Shown here: one piece after another, positions 7,735-16,170 of the stretch
Layout: each line of letters starts with the position of its first letter
Position numbering within the stretch: the stretch's first letter is position 1
From: WVZL01 sp041862375
GTDB taxonomy: Bacteria; Acidobacteriota; Aminicenantia; Aminicenantales; Aminicenantaceae
Direction: 5' to 3'
DNA: 33,790 bases
NCBI GenBank assembly: GCA_041862375.1
Contig: JBGVTE010000069.1
Span: 1 to 33,790, forward strand
Notes under the pieces: generated by a model
What the model saw: the letters and a program-made list of their open reading frames with translations, nothing else
The model's database searches: none
Told to the model about the DNA's origin: nothing
Program-made: the position numbers and the translations under genes

Positions 7735-9765
7735 ATGAAAAAAGTTATCTTTATTTTCCTTATCATAGCCTTCATTTTTTCAATAGATTATCTTGAAGGA
7801 GAGGAGGCGTTTGTGGGAAGTAAAACAAAAGAAAAAGTTAAAAACTTACTCCTTCAAAAGCATGGAGAAGAGCAAAAATTCAGGATTGAAAAGGGTGTAG
7901 ATCAAGCAGCTTACTTCTGGGAAAAAGAAGATGGGAGTCTAGAGGATTTTAGACAATTTTGTGAACATTACTTTATCGGGTCTCCAGAATTGCTCGATGT
8001 GAGCTTTAAAAGATTTGAGACGAACTACGAGGTGCTTTATGGGCATTTCAACAAAATAATGCTTGACTTAAAAAGGCCGCTTCATCTTGACTGGGGAGAA
8101 ATTCTTCCTATGGACATGATATTCGGCCAATTTGATCCATCAGCTCACCTCTCTGAAGATTTTTTTAAAAATAAAATTGCATTCTTCATTCTTTTGAATT
8201 TTCCCTACTATTCCCTCTCTGAGAAGACAGAGCTTGGCCCGCGATGGAGCAGGAAGGAGTGGGCGTATGCGAGAATGGGAGATGTGTTTATTTCGAGAGT
8301 TCCAGCCCAAATCTACCAGACGATTTCTAAGACCATGACCGAAGCAGATACTTATATTTCAGAATACAACATATACATGGGAAAATTAATTGATGAGAAA
8401 AACAAATCATATTTCCCCCAAGATTTAAAACTCATCAGTCACTGGGGACTTAGGGATGAGCTCAAGGCGAAATACAATGATCCAAACGGTCTTTTTAAGC
8501 AGAAGATGATATTTGAAGTCATGCTTAGAATTATAAAACAGGAAATACCAGAAATTGTTGTAAACAGTGATGAATACTCATGGAATCCCTTTGAGAATAA
8601 AGTCTATAAAGAAGGCAAAGAAATAAAATTTAAACTAGAACCCCTCACTAGATTTCATCATTTTCTCAGCGCTTATAGAGCAATGAGGAAACTTGATCCT
8701 TACTATCCAGCTCTCCCTTCCCATATAAAGAGGAAGTTTGAAGCAGTTAGAGAAATTCCCGAAGCAGAAGTTGAAGAGTTGTTTACGAGTTTTATTTCCT
8801 CCCCTCAGGTAAGGAAAGTTGGGAAACTTATAAGTCAAAGGATCGGAAGAAAACTTTATCCCTTTGATATCTGGTACACAGGATTTAAATCAGGCAGCAC
8901 AATTTCAGAAGAAGAGCTTGATAAAATTGTGGCCAAGAAGTATCCAGACATAGGGGCCTTCGAAAGGGATATAGAGAACATCCTATTGAAATTAGGATTT
9001 TCCCCTGAGCAGGCAAAATTTATCGCCCCTAAAATTGCAGTTGATCCCGCAAGAGGAGCAGGTCATGCCTGGGGTGCTGACATGAAGTCAGAAAAGGCTC
9101 ATCTGAGAACGAGGATTCCCAAGAAGGGAATGAACTATAAGGGATTTAATATTGCAATGCATGAGTTAGGCCACTGCGTTGAACAAACGCTTACCCTCCA
9201 GAAAGTCGATTACTACATGCTTAGCGGAGTTCCAAACACTGCCTTTACAGAGGCTTTTGCCTTTGTCTTTCAGGAAAAGGATCTCGATGTACTCGGTATA
9301 AAAATAGAGGACAGGAATATTAAACACCTGAAAGCCCTTGATGATTTATGGAACACTTACGAGATAATGGGAGTATCACTTGTGGATATGAAATCCTGGA
9401 ACTGGCTTTATAAAAACCCGGATGCCACCCCAAAGGAATTGAAAGACGCTGTTATCTCAATCGCCAAGGATGTATGGAATAGGTACTATGCTGATGTTTT
9501 TGGTATCAAAGACCAACCCATTCTCGCCATCTATTCCCACATGATTGATGGAGCTCTTTATCTTCCAGACTACCCCTTGGGTCATATAATAGCCTTTCAG
9601 ATTGGAGAATACCTTGAGGGGAAGAACCTCGGGGAAGAAATGGAGAACATGTGTGTTGCGGGAAAAATTATTCCCCAACTGTGGATGAAGAATGCAGTAG
9701 GGTTGAAAATATCGGCAAAATCCCTGCTCGATGCTGTGGATGAGGCTCTGAAACACATAAAATAG
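7735..9765 (+). CDS. Exported HExxH metallopeptidase (gluzincin, M3/M2-like)
   Basis: The 676-residue protein begins with a short signal peptide (about 1-23), then a long alpha-helical region. The active-site helix is HELGH (His476, Glu477, His480), with the likely third zinc ligand at Glu506 in FTEAFAFVFQ, 30 residues downstream. That arrangement is clan MA(E), as in oligopeptidases of families M3 and M2, and the helical, all-alpha look fits a closed-channel oligopeptidase that trims peptides. The sequence GAGHAWGADMKSEKAH (about 442-457) just upstream may contribute to the substrate pocket. It is preceded by a textbook RBS (AAAGGAGGTTATAT). The nearest named family cannot be decided by eye. 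With the S9 peptidase at 11852 it points to periplasmic peptide digestion. Confidence 0.75.
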   Translation: MKKVIFIFLIIAFIFSIDYLEGEEAFVGSKTKEKVKNLLLQKHGEEQKFRIEKGVDQAAYFWEKEDGSLEDFRQFCEHYFIGSPELLDVSFKRFETNYEVLYGHFNKIMLDLKRPLHLDWGEILPMDMIFGQFDPSAHLSEDFFKNKIAFFILLNFPYYSLSEKTELGPRWSRKEWAYARMGDVFISRVPAQIYQTISKTMTEADTYISEYNIYMGKLIDEKNKSYFPQDLKLISHWGLRDELKAKYNDPNGLFKQKMIFEVMLRIIKQEIPEIVVNSDEYSWNPFENKVYKEGKEIKFKLEPLTRFHHFLSAYRAMRKLDPYYPALPSHIKRKFEAVREIPEAEVEELFTSFISSPQVRKVGKLISQRIGRKLYPFDIWYTGFKSGSTISEEELDKIVAKKYPDIGAFERDIENILLKLGFSPEQAKFIAPKIAVDPARGAGHAWGADMKSEKAHLRTRIPKKGMNYKGFNIAMHELGHCVEQTLTLQKVDYYMLSGVPNTAFTEAFAFVFQEKDLDVLGIKIEDRNIKHLKALDDLWNTYEIMGVSLVDMKSWNWLYKNPDATPKELKDAVISIAKDVWNRYYADVFGIKDQPILAIYSHMIDGALYLPDYPLGHIIAFQIGEYLEGKNLGEEMENMCVAGKIIPQLWMKNAVGLKISAKSLLDAVDEALKHIK

Positions 9766-9780
9766 GATTATTTTTCTTTT

Positions 9781-10002
9781 TTAATTTTTTTCACAAGCTC
9801 TGGCCCCGCACACTGCTCTGCATATAAATCCCTCAATACATCCAAGATTAATTCTTGGATTTGGAACCAACTTATTACAGTTTTTACATCTTCTTCTTGT
9901 GTCATCCTTGAAGAACTCAATAGCAATGCCGCAGAAAGGACACCCGATTTCAAAGATGTCATCAGGTTTCCAGCTGCGTGTATCCTGCCCTGGACATTTC
10001 AT
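9781..10002 (-). CDS. Small Zn-ribbon protein, four or more Cys pairs
   Basis: The ORF starting at ATG 10002 encodes 73 residues. It opens MKCPGQDTRSWKPDDIFE, then C-P-F-C and C-K-N-C knuckles around IEFFKDDTRRR, then a Cys-rich tail (GCIEGFICRAVCGARACEKN). I recognise this as a small metal-binding family common in anaerobic delta-type bacteria, sometimes fused to an HD domain; the two CxxC pairs should hold zinc, and the tail may form a second site. An upstream TTG (10038) extends the frame by 12 residues but precedes the family start, so I chose the internal ATG; its RBS is weak. It is convergent with the metallopeptidase gene, whose stop is only 16 bases away. Function unknown. Confidence 0.75.
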   Translation of the reverse strand: MKCPGQDTRSWKPDDIFEIGCPFCGIAIEFFKDDTRRRCKNCNKLVPNPRINLGCIEGFICRAVCGARACEKN

Positions 10003-10179
10003 GCTGATAAATATAAAGGTCTTCCACCCTCTTTTCAAGCTATCTTATTTACTTGGATATTAACTGAGATAATCAAGAAGGCCAAGCAGTAAAGTCTGGT
10101 TATAAACGATGCATCACTCACAGCATGCAAGTTTTTTCTGAATTGCAAATGTGTAGTCATTATAAGTAATAAGAAATAT

Positions 10180-10252
10180 GCCGGCTGTTTAACAGCAGAA
10201 AAGGGAAAAATGATATGATTTTCAAGGTGGGAGGAAGCTTTCTCCAGCCGGC
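10180..10252. repeat. Inverted repeat in gap between Zn-ribbon and flavodiiron genes
   Basis: GCCGGCTG (10180-10187) is mirrored by CAGCCGGC (10245-10252) with 57 bases between. The loop itself contains CTGTTTAACAG next to the left arm and the near-palindrome GGAGGAAGCTTTCTCC at 10230-10245, and GGAAGCTT recurs at 10257-10264. It lies 55 bases beyond the flavodiiron stop and could be a transcription end structure or a processed stem; there is no clear T-run. In an A+T-rich context the G+C-rich arms stand out. Confidence 0.35.
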
Positions 10253-10306
10253 CAAAGGAAGCTTATTTTCATTATAGCACAGAATTTTCAGGATTCAAAT
10301 ATTTTT

Positions 10307-11509
10307 TCAATTTCCTTCCTTAATCAATTGTGCAAATTTTGCGCCGAATTCTTCTCCTCTCTTGAGTTCTTCTTTGGTAGGACTTCCTGTGAATTCAAAC
10401 AATTCCATTACTTCCCATTTTAAAGGCTCGATAATTTTACTAAAGTGCCGTGTGGCGCCACCGCTCCATCCGTAGCTTCCAAAGCAAGCCACCTTCTTGT
10501 TGAGGATGCGTTTATGGAAAGCCATGTTCAATACCTCTGCTACAGGAGGAAAGAGGGATACTTCATAGGTAGGCGCACCGATCATAACTCCTGACTTTGT
10601 CCACAAGGAAGGGAGTATGTAGCTTACGTGAGTCCTGGCTGCATCAAATATTTCAAGAGGGAGGCCTACTTGAGAGATTCCTTGAGAAACAGCGTTCATC
10701 ATCATCTCCGTGTTTCCATACATTGAGCCGTAAATAAGGGTTATGCCTGGTTCTGTCTTCTGCGTAGCATATAAAGCCCATTTTTTGTAGAGATCTACGA
10801 TGAGGGTGATGTTTTTACGCCAGATAAGACCGTGAGATGGTGCGATTACTTCTATCTGAACATCGGATAACTTATTAATGGCCGACAAGACCCTTTGACT
10901 GAATTTAGCAACAATGTTTACGTAGTAGCGTAGTGCTTCCTTCTGGTAGAAATCGAAATGTTTACATTCATCATCAAATATCGCTCCTCGGATAGCTCCG
11001 TAGCTTCCAAAGGCATCACATGGAAAAAGAATTCGATGGGATGTCTCGTAAGTCATCATGGTTTCAGGCCAGTGGAGAAAGGGAGTGGAAAAAAATTTCA
11101 ACGTCATTTTCCCTAGTGATAAAGTATCTCCGTCACTAACAAGCTGAATGTTTTCTCTGATCGAAAAGAAATTGTCTAACATCTCCTTTGTCTTGGTTGA
11201 ACAGAGGATAGTAGTTTGAGGTGAAATTTTTCTGAAAGTCCTGATGAGACCTGAATGATCTGGTTCCATGTGGTTTATGACTATATAGTGAATCTTTGAA
11301 ATATCGGTAATTTCACTAATTTGAGCAAAGAATTCATCTGCCTTGGATGACTTTGTTAGGTCGATGATCGTCTTTTTTTTGTCGTTAATTAGATAAGAAT
11401 TATAAGAAACGCCTTCTTTGGTGATAGGCCATAGGCCTTCGAAAAGGTCTGTGGTCCTGTCGTTAACACCAATCCAATAGACATCTGGTTTTATCTCCAC
11501 AGTTGGCAT
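10307..11509 (-). CDS. Class A flavodiiron protein (FprA-type NO/O2 reductase)
   Basis: The N-terminal metallo-beta-lactamase-like half carries a complete diiron site: H80-x-E82-x-D84-H85 (NHMEPDHSG), H146 (FLHWPET), D165 (FPCDAFG) and H226 (APSHG). The C-terminal half (about 253-398) is a flavodoxin domain with the FMN phosphate loop YGSMYGNTE. At 400 residues it is the simple class A form with no rubredoxin or flavin reductase extension. Such cytoplasmic enzymes reduce O2 to water or NO to N2O and protect anaerobes; electrons come from rubredoxin or a reductase that must be encoded elsewhere. A perfect AAGGAGGT RBS (complement of 11517-11524) supports the start. It is transcribed alone, divergent from the S9 peptidase. 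Confidence 0.93.
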   Translation of the reverse strand: MPTVEIKPDVYWIGVNDRTTDLFEGLWPITKEGVSYNSYLINDKKKTIIDLTKSSKADEFFAQISEITDISKIHYIVINHMEPDHSGLIRTFRKISPQTTILCSTKTKEMLDNFFSIRENIQLVSDGDTLSLGKMTLKFFSTPFLHWPETMMTYETSHRILFPCDAFGSYGAIRGAIFDDECKHFDFYQKEALRYYVNIVAKFSQRVLSAINKLSDVQIEVIAPSHGLIWRKNITLIVDLYKKWALYATQKTEPGITLIYGSMYGNTEMMMNAVSQGISQVGLPLEIFDAARTHVSYILPSLWTKSGVMIGAPTYEVSLFPPVAEVLNMAFHKRILNKKVACFGSYGWSGGATRHFSKIIEPLKWEVMELFEFTGSPTKEELKRGEEFGAKFAQLIKEGN

Positions 11510-11851
11510 TCGAGTGACCTCCTTTCTCGCTCTAGAATATGATTCTAGTGGGGAAGAGGTAATTATTCAATTGTTTTCTTAATCAGGGTCAGCCTACCCT
11601 TATTATTTGCCCTGTCTTCATACTTTCCCGTTTCCATTGACACAGAATTTTTTATAGGTTATACAGCTTAGAGATAGGGAGCAAGCGCGGGTAAATAAAG
11701 ATTTTGATTTCTCGTGAGGTATGAAGAGAAAGGTTATTTATGTCCGAAGTTTTAAACAAAGGATTAGAAATTGAGGAAGATAATTGTTTTTTATGCGAAA
11801 GAAGGGCAATGTTTAATAAATTTAGAGAGAAAATTTAGATAGGAGGTTTAA
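11510..11851. other. Divergent intergenic region between flavodiiron and S9 peptidase genes
   Basis: The 342 bases must hold promoters for both divergent genes. The only coding candidate is the small ORF at 11740-11838. Next to the peptidase start there is a strong RBS (ATAGGAGGTTTAA). No RNA gene or extended repeat was seen in 11530-11735. Confidence 0.4.
11740..11838 (+). CDS. 32-residue CxxC small ORF just upstream of S9 peptidase
   Basis: The ATG at 11740 follows GAGAAAGGTTATTT, an acceptable RBS. The product is mostly charged, with a CFLC pair followed by ERRAMFNKFREKI, and the stop lies only 13 bases before the S9 peptidase start. Such an arrangement could be a leader peptide coupled to the peptidase, a redox- or metal-responsive small protein, or chance. 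No homologue is recognised. Confidence 0.3.
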   Translation: MSEVLNKGLEIEEDNCFLCERRAMFNKFREKI

Positions 11852-13876
11852 ATGAGAAGGTATATTATAGCTTCTTGTACTGTGATTCTTGTTTTACTTA
11901 CTTCAGTCTTTTCGTTTTCCAAGCGTCCGATGACTCCAGAAGACTTGTATCAAATTAAGAGGATATCAGAGCCACAAATATCTTCGGATGGAAAATGGAT
12001 TGCATACACTGTTTCTGTCCCTAATTTAAAGGAAAATCGATTCAACAGCGATATCTGGCTCATTCCTGTTTCCGGTGGGAAGCCAGTACAGTTAACCACA
12101 AGTCCCAAGTCGGATCATTCGCCGAGATGGTCGCCAGATGGAGAGAAAATTGCTTTTATCTCTACAAGAGATGGCACGGCCAACTTGTACCTAATCAGGA
12201 TTGATGGGGGAGAGGCTCAAAAAGTTACCTCTTCAGAGACTGGTTTGTACTCTCCTATCTGGACAAAAGATGGAAGATATATTGTGTGTGGTTCAAGAGT
12301 TCTTCCCCGAGAAAAGAAAGAAAGAGAAAAATGGACAGAGGATGAGCTGCCAAAATGTGAAGCACGTACAATCAATCGACTGCTCTTCCGGCAATGGGAC
12401 AGGTGGCTCGGAGATGAGAGGAATCATGTTTTCCTTGTGAGCATAGAAGATGGGGCTATGAAGGATTGCACTCCCGGAGATTTCGATACTCCACCAGTAT
12501 CATTGTCGAGCGACCATGACTTCGACATCTCTCCGGATGGAAAGGAAATTTGTTATGTAAAAAATGAAGATCCCATGCTCGCTGCGAGCACCAATCACGA
12601 TATTTTCGTTGTAAATACAGAAACGCTTGAAGAAGAAAATATCACATCTAACCCGGCTCTAGATACTCATCCCCATTATTCACCTGATGGACGATACATT
12701 GCATATGCAGCAATGGAGAAGGTTGGGTATGAATCAGACAGGAAATGCTTGGTTGTCTATGATAGGAGAGAGGAGAAACATATTCGCTTAACAGATGATC
12801 TTGACCGCTCAGTAGAACAAATTCTCTGGTCTTCTGACAGTAAAATGCTGTTTTTTATCACTCGTGATGAAGGACGTCGTTCTATATATAGAGTCGATTT
12901 AGAAGCAAATATAAAGAAAGTAACCAGTGTTGGTTACAATAGTCAGATTACTATTACTCCGGATGGGAGAAATTTGGTCTTTGTTCGTTCATACAAATAT
13001 ATGCCTAATGAGTTATTTACTATACCTACCGCCGGTGGAGAAGCCGTTCAGCTTACCTTTACCAATGAAGAACTTTTAGAAGAATTAGAGCTTCCAAGGT
13101 TGGAAGAATTCTGGTTCGAAGGTGCTGAAAACACAAAAGTTCATGGTTTTATCCTGAGACCCCCTGGATTTGATCCTAAGAAGAAATACCCGGTTGTGCT
13201 CACCATCCACGGGGGTCCCCAGAATATGTGGGCAGACAGGTTTATGACCACGTGGTTTACTTTTCAATTAGTATCCTCTCCAGGTTATGTAGGTGTTTTT
13301 ATCAATCCGAGAGGGAGTACTGGATACGGTTCTACGTTTCGGGAGCAAGTGAGCAGAGATTATGGCGGTCGCTGCTTTGAGGACCTAATGAAGGGCTTGG
13401 ATTTTGTTTTTAAGCATTATGATTTTGTTGATGAATTACGACAGGCAGCCATTGGCGGCTCTTTTGGAGGTTATTCTGTAAACTGGATCATGGGGCAGAC
13501 TGATCGGTTTAAGTGCATAGTCAGTCATGCCGGCTTGTATAATTTGACGAGTTTTTACGGGGCAACAGAGGAATTGTGGTTTCCTGAGTGGGATATGGGG
13601 AAAAGTCCCTGGGAGGAACCTGATCTCTATACAAGATGGTCACCCCACATTCACGCTAAGAATTTCAAGACTCCTACTTTAGTAACTCATGGCGAACTTG
13701 ACTATCGAGTCCCTTTCGCGGAAAGCTTGCAGTTGTTCACCGCTCTTCAGAGACAGAGAATTCCCTCAAGTCTGGTTGTATTTCCCGATGAGGGACATGT
13801 GATTTCAAAGCCGCAGAATAATGTGCGCTGGTGGAAAGAAATACACATCTGGCTTGAAAAATACCTGAAAAAATAA
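11852..13876 (+). CDS. Secreted S9 family prolyl oligopeptidase / acylaminoacyl-peptidase-like
   Basis: A signal peptide (about 1-24, ending VFSFSKR) leads into a beta-propeller (about 30-400) made of WD40-like PD40 blades (SPRWSPDGEKIAFIS, FDISPDGKEICYV, HPHYSPDGRYIAYA, TITPDGRNLVFV). An alpha/beta-hydrolase domain follows from about residue 425. The catalytic triad is complete: Ser537 in GGSFGGY, Asp617 in GELDYRVP and His649 in DEGH. The 674-residue length and motif order fit S9C-type enzymes, which cleave dipeptides or blocked residues from short peptides. It should work in the periplasm. The RBS ATAGGAGGTTTAA is strong. Predicted peptides would feed the amino-acid transporters encoded further on. 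Confidence 0.9.
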   Translation: MRRYIIASCTVILVLLTSVFSFSKRPMTPEDLYQIKRISEPQISSDGKWIAYTVSVPNLKENRFNSDIWLIPVSGGKPVQLTTSPKSDHSPRWSPDGEKIAFISTRDGTANLYLIRIDGGEAQKVTSSETGLYSPIWTKDGRYIVCGSRVLPREKKEREKWTEDELPKCEARTINRLLFRQWDRWLGDERNHVFLVSIEDGAMKDCTPGDFDTPPVSLSSDHDFDISPDGKEICYVKNEDPMLAASTNHDIFVVNTETLEEENITSNPALDTHPHYSPDGRYIAYAAMEKVGYESDRKCLVVYDRREEKHIRLTDDLDRSVEQILWSSDSKMLFFITRDEGRRSIYRVDLEANIKKVTSVGYNSQITITPDGRNLVFVRSYKYMPNELFTIPTAGGEAVQLTFTNEELLEELELPRLEEFWFEGAENTKVHGFILRPPGFDPKKKYPVVLTIHGGPQNMWADRFMTTWFTFQLVSSPGYVGVFINPRGSTGYGSTFREQVSRDYGGRCFEDLMKGLDFVFKHYDFVDELRQAAIGGSFGGYSVNWIMGQTDRFKCIVSHAGLYNLTSFYGATEELWFPEWDMGKSPWEEPDLYTRWSPHIHAKNFKTPTLVTHGELDYRVPFAESLQLFTALQRQRIPSSLVVFPDEGHVISKPQNNVRWWKEIHIWLEKYLKK

Positions 13877-14048
13877 ATTCATTTAAATTCGGTTCAATTA
13901 GGAAGGTATAATAATAAATTCTTTTCTACTTAGTTTTTGATTAAAAGTTGTAAGAGCTTCACTGCTTTTTACAAACAGAAGAACTTATAAAAGCCAGAGC
14001 ATAGTGAATTTATTAGCATACCATCAGATGAAAATTGAGCGGATTGCC

Positions 14049-15098
14049 TCAAAAATGTAGAGGGAAAAATTTTACATTCTTTTTTTTAAGGGTAATGATA
14101 GCACTGACTCTTTTATCAGCTCCTTCGGAAATTTTTTTCACGAACGTTACTGTAATTTGCCTCTTGGGTTGAATTGAGGGAGTGAGTTTTTCTCTCTCTT
14201 TTCCTTTCTTTAATTCTTTTGCCAAGTTGTATATACCTGCCACTGCATTGAATATTGAGAATGAACTGGAAAACGGATCAGGCCTATCATGGGGATCGAC
14301 TGGACCGTAGGGAGCAAAGCGGCCCTTTCCAAGAGGTATATCTATCTTAAGAGGGATAGAAGTCTGAGCCGACTTTCTGGCGGAAGCAACTAATTTATCT
14401 CCGATGTACATTGATATTAGGTATTCTCGATTCATGACTTTATTTTCGGGTTTTTTTTCTTTTCTAAAAGTGTCCATTTTAATATCAATTTCAATCTCTT
14501 TTCTTAGACTAAAATCATCTGCTTTGAGGTCTAAAAAATAGAAATGTGATCCACTGCCTTCAAATATATCACCCGATTTTATACTGAGAGAATTAAAACC
14601 CTTCATAAAAAGGCCACCTTCAAGAATATTTTTTTCATCGGATAATTTGTAATGGGCGTTATTCATTATTTCTATTCCTATGATTAATATAGCTGGAGAA
14701 GCAGAATTATAGGATGAATCTTTATCTATTAGACCGATCTCAGTCACCAATGGATATTTGCCTTTCCATATTTTAATGTAATCCAAGATGGCTGCATTTG
14801 TTGTTACATCCAAAAAATTGAAGCCGGTGCCGTACCCACCGTATGTTTCAAAATATTCTCCTAACCACTTATATTCATTATTCTTATCGTTAAGCATACT
14901 AAAGGAAAAGGCCAGCAAGCCGCAAACTATGGCTTTGTCTTTTTCATTAACAGTTTCAAAGGAATTTAAAAGGTAATCTGCAGCGCCTCGATAATCGTTT
15001 TTTTTGTTAAAATAGCCAGAAATTTCAGTCTTCCAGTCTGCAAGCAACCCAGTTTGAAAACCCATAAGAATTATCAAGAGAGGAATAATTTTTCTCAT
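14049..15098 (-). CDS. Exported protein of unknown function paired with TonB
   Basis: The 349-residue product has a signal peptide (about 1-20, FQTGLLADW) followed by an alpha-helical N-terminal third that looks TPR-like (DYRGAADYLLNSFE, KAIVCGLLAFSFSML). A beta-rich middle comes next (ILIIGIEIMNN, FYFLDLKADDFSL, EIEIDIKMDTF). The tail has KRQITVTFVKKI and ends in KKNVKFFPLHF. Its ATG overlaps the stop of the TonB gene by one base (TAATG), so the two are translationally coupled. This pairing suggests a periplasmic role in a TonB-dependent system. No characterised family is recognised. Confidence 0.7.
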   Translation of the reverse strand: MRKIIPLLIILMGFQTGLLADWKTEISGYFNKKNDYRGAADYLLNSFETVNEKDKAIVCGLLAFSFSMLNDKNNEYKWLGEYFETYGGYGTGFNFLDVTTNAAILDYIKIWKGKYPLVTEIGLIDKDSSYNSASPAILIIGIEIMNNAHYKLSDEKNILEGGLFMKGFNSLSIKSGDIFEGSGSHFYFLDLKADDFSLRKEIEIDIKMDTFRKEKKPENKVMNREYLISMYIGDKLVASARKSAQTSIPLKIDIPLGKGRFAPYGPVDPHDRPDPFSSSFSIFNAVAGIYNLAKELKKGKEREKLTPSIQPKRQITVTFVKKISEGADKRVSAIITLKKKNVKFFPLHF

Positions 15099-16009
15099 TA
15101 TTGCGATTGAAACACAAAAAAGATTTCTAGATTCTCGTACGGGAAGTCATCCGGCAATTTGGGCAAAGGTGAACTCAGGCTTATAGCCTTTAATGCAGCT
15201 TGATCAAATAATTCCGCTCGGGAAGAGTCGATAATTTTAGCGGATAAAATATTTCCATCTTTTTGGACAACAACAAGAATTTTCACCATGTCTTTTTCAT
15301 TGATTTGGTGTGAGTAAGGAATTGACCATTTCTGCTGAATTTGGTGAATTACACCTTCTGCCCATTGGGAGATATCGATGTTTATAATACGAGAAGTAGC
15401 ACTCCCTGTGCCAAGGATATTTCCTCTTCTTAAGCTCGGGGAGAAATGATGGGTTCCAGTATAGCGGGCATGTGGATAATCGGAGTGAATATACTTTGAA
15501 AGATCTGGGACTTCCTTTTCAGTGACTTTTTCTTTTTCCCTGAATGTAATTTCTTCTTTTCTTGGCTTAAGAGAAAAGTCAAAGCTATAGGTTAAAGTGG
15601 CATTCTTTTTCCTTGCAAAAGTCTTGTCTATCCTAAACTGTGAAGGGAATCTCGGATTGAGAGGTATTTCACCTGATTCATCTTGAATATCTTTACTTAT
15701 TTCTTCTCCTTCGGCTTTATTTCTAACCTTTAAAATTCCGTACTTTCTTTCCTGTGCTCTTCTCACCAGGAATTCATCGATACTATTAATCTCAGGCAGC
15801 TCTTCTTCAAGATTTGGCAGGAAAAGTTTTTCAGGAGAAACGATAATGACATCTCTCACTTTCTGTTCAAAGGTAATGATGCTGATGGGAGGAAATAGAT
15901 AAACCAACAAATAGAACAGGGCAGCATGGAAGATGAGGGAAGATAGGAAACTGAGTATTCGACTGTAAAATTTAGGTTTGTTCTTATAAATCTGCAAGAT
16001 TTCCTTCAT
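15098..16009 (-). CDS. TonB family energy-transduction protein
   Basis: The 303-residue protein has one N-terminal membrane anchor (about 19-42, LSFLSSLIFHAALFYLLVYL, with the His common in TonB anchors). A charged, unstructured periplasmic linker of about 170 residues follows. The C-terminal TonB domain (about 212-303) contains WAEGVIHQIQQKWSIPYSH, MVKILVVVQKDGNILSAKII and AALKAISLSSPLPKLPDDF, the standard TonB_C pattern. It should link proton-motive force to outer-membrane receptors. ExbB and ExbD genes are not in the window. The linker is not proline-rich, as is often the case outside proteobacteria. There is no obvious RBS before 16009. It is divergent from the NSS transporter with 161 bases between. 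Confidence 0.82.
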   Translation of the reverse strand: MKEILQIYKNKPKFYSRILSFLSSLIFHAALFYLLVYLFPPISIITFEQKVRDVIIVSPEKLFLPNLEEELPEINSIDEFLVRRAQERKYGILKVRNKAEGEEISKDIQDESGEIPLNPRFPSQFRIDKTFARKKNATLTYSFDFSLKPRKEEITFREKEKVTEKEVPDLSKYIHSDYPHARYTGTHHFSPSLRRGNILGTGSATSRIINIDISQWAEGVIHQIQQKWSIPYSHQINEKDMVKILVVVQKDGNILSAKIIDSSRAELFDQAALKAISLSSPLPKLPDDFPYENLEIFFVFQSQ

Positions 16010-16170
16010 TTATTTTAGCATATAATGTCCCTTATATTCATAAACTTCAATTCAGAAAAATTGGATTCACTTGAAAAAAGCTTATTCTATTCTCCTAAAT
16101 TTATACTTGAATTAATTCTTTTACAATCGCAATTGTTTGTGATAAAAAATACGGAAAAAAGGAAACAGGA

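Noticed and set aside
9768..9962. 64-codon minus-strand ORF overlapping the Zn-ribbon gene
   Set aside because: It is a shifted frame of the Cys-rich protein and lacks its conserved start and Cys pairs.
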